This document shows, in pieces, positions 59,331-64,000 of a stretch of DNA of 64,000 nt. The stretch spans positions 124,001 through 188,000 of the forward strand of contig CAJQUW010012687.1 in NCBI GenBank assembly GCA_907163375.1, in the 5' to 3' direction. The DNA is from Prostheceraeus crozeri. Lineage: Eukaryota > Platyhelminthes > Polycladida > Euryleptidae. A program made the translations under genes and the position numbers. The notes below the pieces were generated by a model. It searched no databases. It was given only the letters and a program-made list of their open reading frames with translations, and was not told where the DNA came from. The first letter of the stretch is position 1. Each line of letters starts with the position of its first letter.

Positions 59331-61082
59331 ATATATATATCAATAAATGAAAAACGGCACCCGAAGGTATATCTAGGAATCAAAAAGAAGATGCTAATAG
59401 CCCGACCGGTTTCTGTCTGTCTCTTGACTTGTCAGATTGTGCAGAATATACACGTATGAACATTCGCTTTCTAAATAAGTAAAAGGGCGATTGTTAATTC
59501 CATCGCATCTTGGCTCCTACATGAAAAAAGAAAAAACGCATTGATGGTGAATGAATATGATATATAATCATACATTTAACATAATGCAATTCACAGATAC
59601 GACATAATTATGTCTGGGAATGTCACATCTTTGTCTACAAAAGTCAAAAGATTATGAATAGCTACTCAAGTCTTCTTTCATAGAATATGAGTTAACACAT
59701 GATTTAGCTACGTGAAGGTTACAAGATGCTTAAGTACTTCAAACAAATGAACATTGAAATCATTAATTCAGCATTTCTAACATCACGACAACATACTTTC
59801 CGAAAAATATTGGAAACGCATCATCAGCAATAATAACTAAGGCAACCCAATGCTTTTATTCGATTTTAATGTCTTGTCAAAAATCTTGTCTTTACGAAAG
59901 ATACTCCCCGAAGTAAAGTCATCATCAATACATACTCCATGTACTTCAACCATGCCATTTGGCCGTTTCTTCTAATTTCTCACAATTATGGCACCAACAT
60001 AATTTCATCTGGTGACATGTAGTTAAAGCAGCTAAATTCATGTTATTTAAAACATACATTTTAATGTTCGTCGTACCATAAATAATTACTGCAATAGTTA
60101 TGTGATTTCCATGCAAACTTCATTGTCAACCATATATGCCCATTGAATTGCCATTATTTAAGTCTTCGCCTTCGCCTTATTAGCTTCAATTTAAAAAAAC
60201 GTTTAACTTTAGCATAAAGAAGTCGAGCTTTAATTAATGGCATGCTCACTTGTCCACTCAAAGCATTTTGTCGTGTAAAGAATTACGTGGTGAATTGGAC
60301 AATTCCCAACAAACTGCAACTTACATGTTTTCAACGTTATTTCATCGAACAATGCGCATGAACTTTTCATTACCAAATGTAGATTTTCAAACACAGCATA
60401 ATTATTGTCGGTGAACGAGCTCATGCTTATGTTCCTTCATAATATGTCAGACAAGGCACTTAACATAGAAACGTGTCTGATGATGCACAAGTTCTGAAGA
60501 ACACAAGTTAACTTTTCTCAATTTCAATGCAAGTTAAGCGAAATCTTAGAGAAGTGAATCATGCCTCCAATGGTGGAGTACCATCGCTACTGTGCCGATT
60601 ATTAACTTGACATATAGCTGTTGCTTCTACTGCTGCCTTCCAACAACTGGCGATGCCTCAGCAATAAAATGAGTCGCTGAGACGAATTAGAGTATAGACT
60701 AATCACCTAATAGCATTATCGAGATCGTCGTCGTTTGTGAAGAACGATTCTTCTGATTTCAAGCACGCATGATGCATTCAAAATGCATTGACTGCATCAG
60801 AGATATGGATTGTTACTTTCGGAATGTCACACGGGTCTGTCTTCTTCGGTCAGATACAAGTAAATAAAAAAAAATAATTGGTCGTTACATGTGAATTGAC
60901 CAACCTCTGCCACTTCCTATCAAGACGCGTAGATGCTCAGATAATAATTACTTCATTATAACTATGTTGAAATTGTTAACTTATGATACTTATAAAGTAA
61001 CTTGTCATCATTTTATGATACCTGGGTTGACCTAGTTTCGACTTCAAACATCGAACTACATCAGCTGTTAAGTCGGGACAAG
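59331..61082. other. Intergenic AT-rich DNA
   Basis: No gene, RNA gene or structured repeat recognised over 1.75 kb. Its right end is probably the 3' side of the second zinc-finger gene. Confidence 0.5.
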
Positions 61083-61789
61083 TCAGCTGATTGAATTCTC
61101 TTCGCTGGTATGCACTTTCTCATGCTCTTTCAAATCTTTGCTGTCAATAAAGGCTTTCCCACATGTAACGCAAGAAAATGGCTTCTCACCGGTGTGCACT
61201 CGAATATGTCTATTAAAGTCTTCCCTTTCAACAAACGTAAGTCCACATGTAATGCACGAAAACGGCTGATTTGAGTCAATATGTATTCGCATGTGACGAT
61301 TCAGTTGAGCTCTCCGTAAAAATGTTTTTTCACAACGCTCGCATGAGAACGGCCTCTCACCAGTGTGTGATCGTATATGCCTATTCAGATCACCCTTTAA
61401 TGTGTATGATTTCGGACATCTATCGCATGAAAATGGTTTCTCAACTGTGTGTGTTTTCATATGCCTAAACAAATGAGCTTTCACTAGAAATGATTTCCCG
61501 CATTTTTTGCATGAGAATGGTCTTCCGCCATGCGATCGCATGTGTCTAATAAAGTCCCCACTGCACATGAAGGATTTTCCGCATACATTGCAAAGAAACT
61601 TCGATTTCTGCTTTTGAGTTGGCAGACTAATATATTTCGGCTGAGTACTTGAATCAACGCTTGCTGTATGGATAAACGATTCCTCAGACCCGATATATGT
61701 TAGCATCGCACATTTCTTTCGTCTTCGTTGCTTCTTCCCAATGTTGATTATTTCCTTGCTTTGAATGGCAGACTTCTTTATAGGGATAC
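61083..61789 (-). CDS. C2H2 zinc-finger protein, last exon with six fingers
   Basis: Likely nuclear DNA-binding protein. The exon opens after CCATTTTCAG at 61,790, phase 1, as in the zinc-finger gene at 37,890. A basic linker (KKQRRRKK, a possible nuclear import signal) and about 50 unstructured residues precede six C2H2 fingers (FLCNVCGKSF to FSCVTCGKAF) with HTGERP/HTGEKP-type linkers; linkers after fingers 1, 2 and 4 are degenerate. It ends at a stop at 61,083. Upstream exons are not found in the window. Same strand, phase and finger count suggest a paralogue of the first gene. Confidence 0.8.
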
Positions 61790-61805
61790 CTGAAAATGGA
61801 AGCAA

Positions 61806-62499
61806 AACTCGATTTCTTCTTTACTCAAATATCATCGAGGTGCGTGGTGATGCCAATGAGAACACTACATAAAGTGTTGCCATGGTACAACCAAACTTTA
61901 CATCCATAAACATAGTTCAAAAAAGGCAACATCTACACGTACGTGTAGGTAGAAAGAATCTCTACTTCATTTCAAAGAATGCTTTTCTGTTTCCCTAAAA
62001 GATCATCTCAAAATGTCCATCAGGATGCATTACCACAAAATCTGATTAACTATTAGGTATCTTTGTTATCATATTGTTGGATCTTTATATAGAGACATAT
62101 GACTAATGGAATATTTCTTGTTCATAATTCAGAAATATGTGATAAACACTTAAAAACAATAATGCAATAGACTGCACTACAAAATCGGAATTAACACTGA
62201 TATGTACACATTATTGGAAGACAAGCAACTTGCTTCTTCAATAAAATATTGCCATAATAGAACTGATAAAGTGATATACAGCATCGATTTCGTCAGGCTG
62301 CTTAGAATAATTTGAATGCCTATAAAAATTGGCTTGCGATGAATTCACACATGATTCATTTTATTCTTCAAATCCAGTGCACCCCTACTTATGACCCGGG
62401 TAATCTTCAGGCTAAATCGTCTAACAATAACCATCATCATTCCTGTCAACACTTTCACAAATTTCTACCTTATCATATGCAGATCCAACTCTACGCATC
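61806..62499. other. Upstream of the second zinc-finger exon
   Basis: AT-rich DNA. No acidic upstream exon like those at 39-40.8 kb was recognised. Confidence 0.4.
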
Positions 62500-63580
62500 T
62501 TTTTACGAGAACAAGATGACTTATGCTCTTCCCCCACAAACTCGAAGGAGGCAGCGCGTCGACAGACGGCCACTCGGGAAAGTGTCCCCCATTTCGACCC
62601 GATCCGACGGGGCGGGTACCACCACACGGAGGCGGAAGGACATTGATACCCGCTGAGTGCATTCTGACCACTCCCATTCCTCTTCTTCCGTTGAAAGCTG
62701 GACTTCTTCCCCTCTCCGTGACCATCACCACCCACTCTCTTCTTTTGAGCGCGCTCTTCGCCTCCCACCCTCGTTTCCCTCTTCTCCGGCAACCCTCTCT
62801 GTCGCCAAGCGCTCCCCTCTGTCCTCTTCGTGGCGCTTCTTCTGCTCTTCTCATCCACTTTCTCCACTTGTTTGTTCTTAGCGTGAGCCCCTGGTCTCCT
62901 GCCGTCCCTTCCCCCCGTGGTCCCCTCCCTCCTTCTCCGTGTCCTTGGTCCTGTCCTCTCCCTGCTCCCGCTCCGACCCTGTTCCTCTTCGAACCGCTTT
63001 GGTCCGAGACCACCTTTCCTCCCTCCCCGTTGCTGACCTGACCATCTGGACTGACAGCTCGGACCAGGTGGCTCGGGTGTTTTCATAACCTGTTCTTCAT
63101 GCTCTTCCACCTTCTCTCTTTCCTTCCATGCTGGAGCGCACTGCTCAAGCTTCACACCTGAAATGGTTGCAATCCAGCATGCTCTCTTGGTCCGTTTCCC
63201 ATCACTCCTCGAGTCTCTCTTCTTCACTTGTCCGACTCTCTCTCGGCTATGACCGTGATCTCTTCACCCTGTCGCCCCTCTTGTCCACGTCTGTCTGGTC
63301 CTCTTTGTCGTCCCTCTGCTCTTCCCCGGTCTCAGTGCCATTGCAGTGGCTTCCCGGTCACTCGAATATCAGCGGCAATGACACTGCAGATGCGCTTGCC
63401 AAAAGTGGCACTTCTCTCCCCTCTGCAGCTCCTTTGTATCTGTCTTCTCTGAAGTCCTTCATTCGTCATTCCCTGTTCAATTCCTTCCCGGAGGACTTCA
63501 GTTCGCTCACTCTCACTCATAATCCATTTAACGTCTGTCCCGGCTCGCAGGGTTGTACGGTTTTCCCATTTCTTTTGTAG
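62500..63580 (+). mobile_element. LINE 3' half with RNase H domain (I-like), CT-rich, broken
   Basis: Composition switches sharply to C/T-rich. RNase H pieces appear in three frames: DLTIWTDSSDQ (about 63.04 kb), SSFTPEMVAIQHAL (63.15 kb), SDSLSAMTVIS (63.23 kb) and LQWLPGHSNISGNDTADALA (63.34-63.40 kb), the family's WiPGHsgI-GNe-AD block. The region ahead (AGLLPLSVTITTHSLLLSA) resembles the RT-RNase H connection. At least three frame changes. Confidence 0.7.
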
Positions 63581-63780
63581 AGTAGCTCGCTACAGATCTC
63601 GATTCGCCGCGTTTTGAGGTTGGAGCTTTGCAGCTTTTAAGTCTTCCTTCACCACTTCCGACCAGGTCTTCTTCGGTCTTCCTCTCTTATTTACCCCTAG
63701 GGGTCGCCCGCCTTCTCGGCCTCCGTAGCGCTCCACCACGCCCCTATCCGCGGGACGGGGTTGGGTAATCCAGCCAGCTA
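63535..63780 (-). mobile_element. C-terminal tail of a different LINE, opposite orientation
   Basis: On minus, RGRPKKTWSEVVKEDLKAAK then ANRDL, a stop, and RATLQKKWENR matches the conserved LINE ending RGRPkktW-evv--Dl...dRdlWR. The stop stands where Trp is expected. It runs head-on into the RNase H LINE at about 63.55 kb. Confidence 0.7.
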
Positions 63781-64000
63781 GTCAGCCAGTTGTAAAACAA
63801 ATCTGTCTTCTCCTCTTTGACCCCTTTGCAAATGACTACCACACACTCAACAAATCTCTTTCACCTACATGCACAATGTACAAACACACATTTCACACTA
63901 TTAGGACTAGTATAGGTTGCTCCCATCAGGTGTGCGAAGATCGCCGACCCCTGTACATCCCCTCCCCCACAGTAGCATTGCAGGTTGGGCCGATACCATT
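63781..64000. other. Right edge, unassigned
   Basis: Probably further sequence of the minus-strand LINE. Nothing firm is visible before the window ends. Confidence 0.3.

Noticed and set aside
62421-63227. Long minus-strand frame of 268 codons rich in Arg, Gly and Glu
   Set aside because: It is the shadow of the CT-rich LINE on plus. Its composition follows from GA-rich antisense and no domain is visible.
1-64000. tRNA or rRNA genes
   Set aside because: No cloverleaf with intact box A and box B was noticed by eye. A covariance-model scan would be needed to exclude them.
1-64000. Repeated TAGGCCTA palindromes (for example 25,726, 28,470, 49,384, 49,703)
   Set aside because: Scattered single copies without shared flanks. 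Common in some invertebrate genomes and not informative alone.

Overview
The window is AT-rich nuclear DNA from an invertebrate metazoan. The evidence is spliced genes with GT-AG introns, C2H2 zinc-finger genes with TGEKP-type linkers, and a mixture of piggyBac, hAT, pogo/Tigger, Tc1/mariner, Crypton, Penelope-like, CR1/I-type LINE and Ty3/gypsy elements. The phylum cannot be fixed from sequence reading alone. Host genes are few: two six-finger zinc-finger genes (37,890-40,768 and 61,083-61,789, both minus) and one unrecognised spliced gene (50,665-51,513, minus). Nearly everything else is mobile DNA.

Left part (1-20.8 kb). This is a stack of insertions. A hAT element (1,299-11,720) has an exact 8-bp target duplication (GTTGACAC). 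Inside it lie a Ty3/gypsy-like tandem array (three LTRs and two internal regions, 1,692-8,374, target duplication TGATG) and a second hAT (8,908-11,520, target duplication GAGTGGAA). Around that hAT are an intron-containing piggyBac gene (12,569-15,558) and a gene of an unnamed, probably transposon-borne family (15,610-16,890). Long inverted repeats at about 276-485 and 17,266-17,485 may be the ends of the element that owned the unnamed gene. Pogo-type ends at 136 and 18,823, with a pogo transposase at 17,536-18,539, may enclose the whole stack. At 18,860-20,770 a further relic gene is split by a 1,162-bp hAT MITE (19,476-20,637, target duplication TTGTTGAG).

Middle part (21-37 kb). A 0.8-kb array at 21,558-22,357 repeats a 16-bp motif in both orientations. 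A Tigger-like MITE (23,270-36,578) has been split by a 12.5-kb hAT element (23,932-36,445, target duplication CTGATCAC). That hAT carries a BED-finger transposase gene of two coding exons (29,307-32,398) which is whole except for one internal TGA. It also contains a LINE fragment and an exon-like, non-transposon-looking stretch.

Right part (37-64 kb). The first zinc-finger gene has two related acidic exons of matching phase, and a pogo-like MITE sits next to one of its splice donors. LINE and Penelope fragments in both orientations follow (41.5-46 kb), then a shortened Tc1 (46,825-47,722), a 116-bp hairpin, a Crypton tyrosine-recombinase relic (48,278-49,211), a palindrome (50,493-50,586), the spliced host gene, an RT relic with a piggyBac scrap, a nested foldback (55,084-57,449), a Penelope end with a (TA)n tract, the second zinc-finger gene, and two LINE 3' ends in opposite orientation at the right edge.

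The genes do not form an operon or shared pathway. The coherent story is repeated insertion of transposons into transposons. The best candidates for something undescribed are the unnamed gene at 15.6-16.9 kb, the 16-bp-motif array at 21.6-22.4 kb, and the nearly intact two-exon hAT gene with its extra C-terminal domain.
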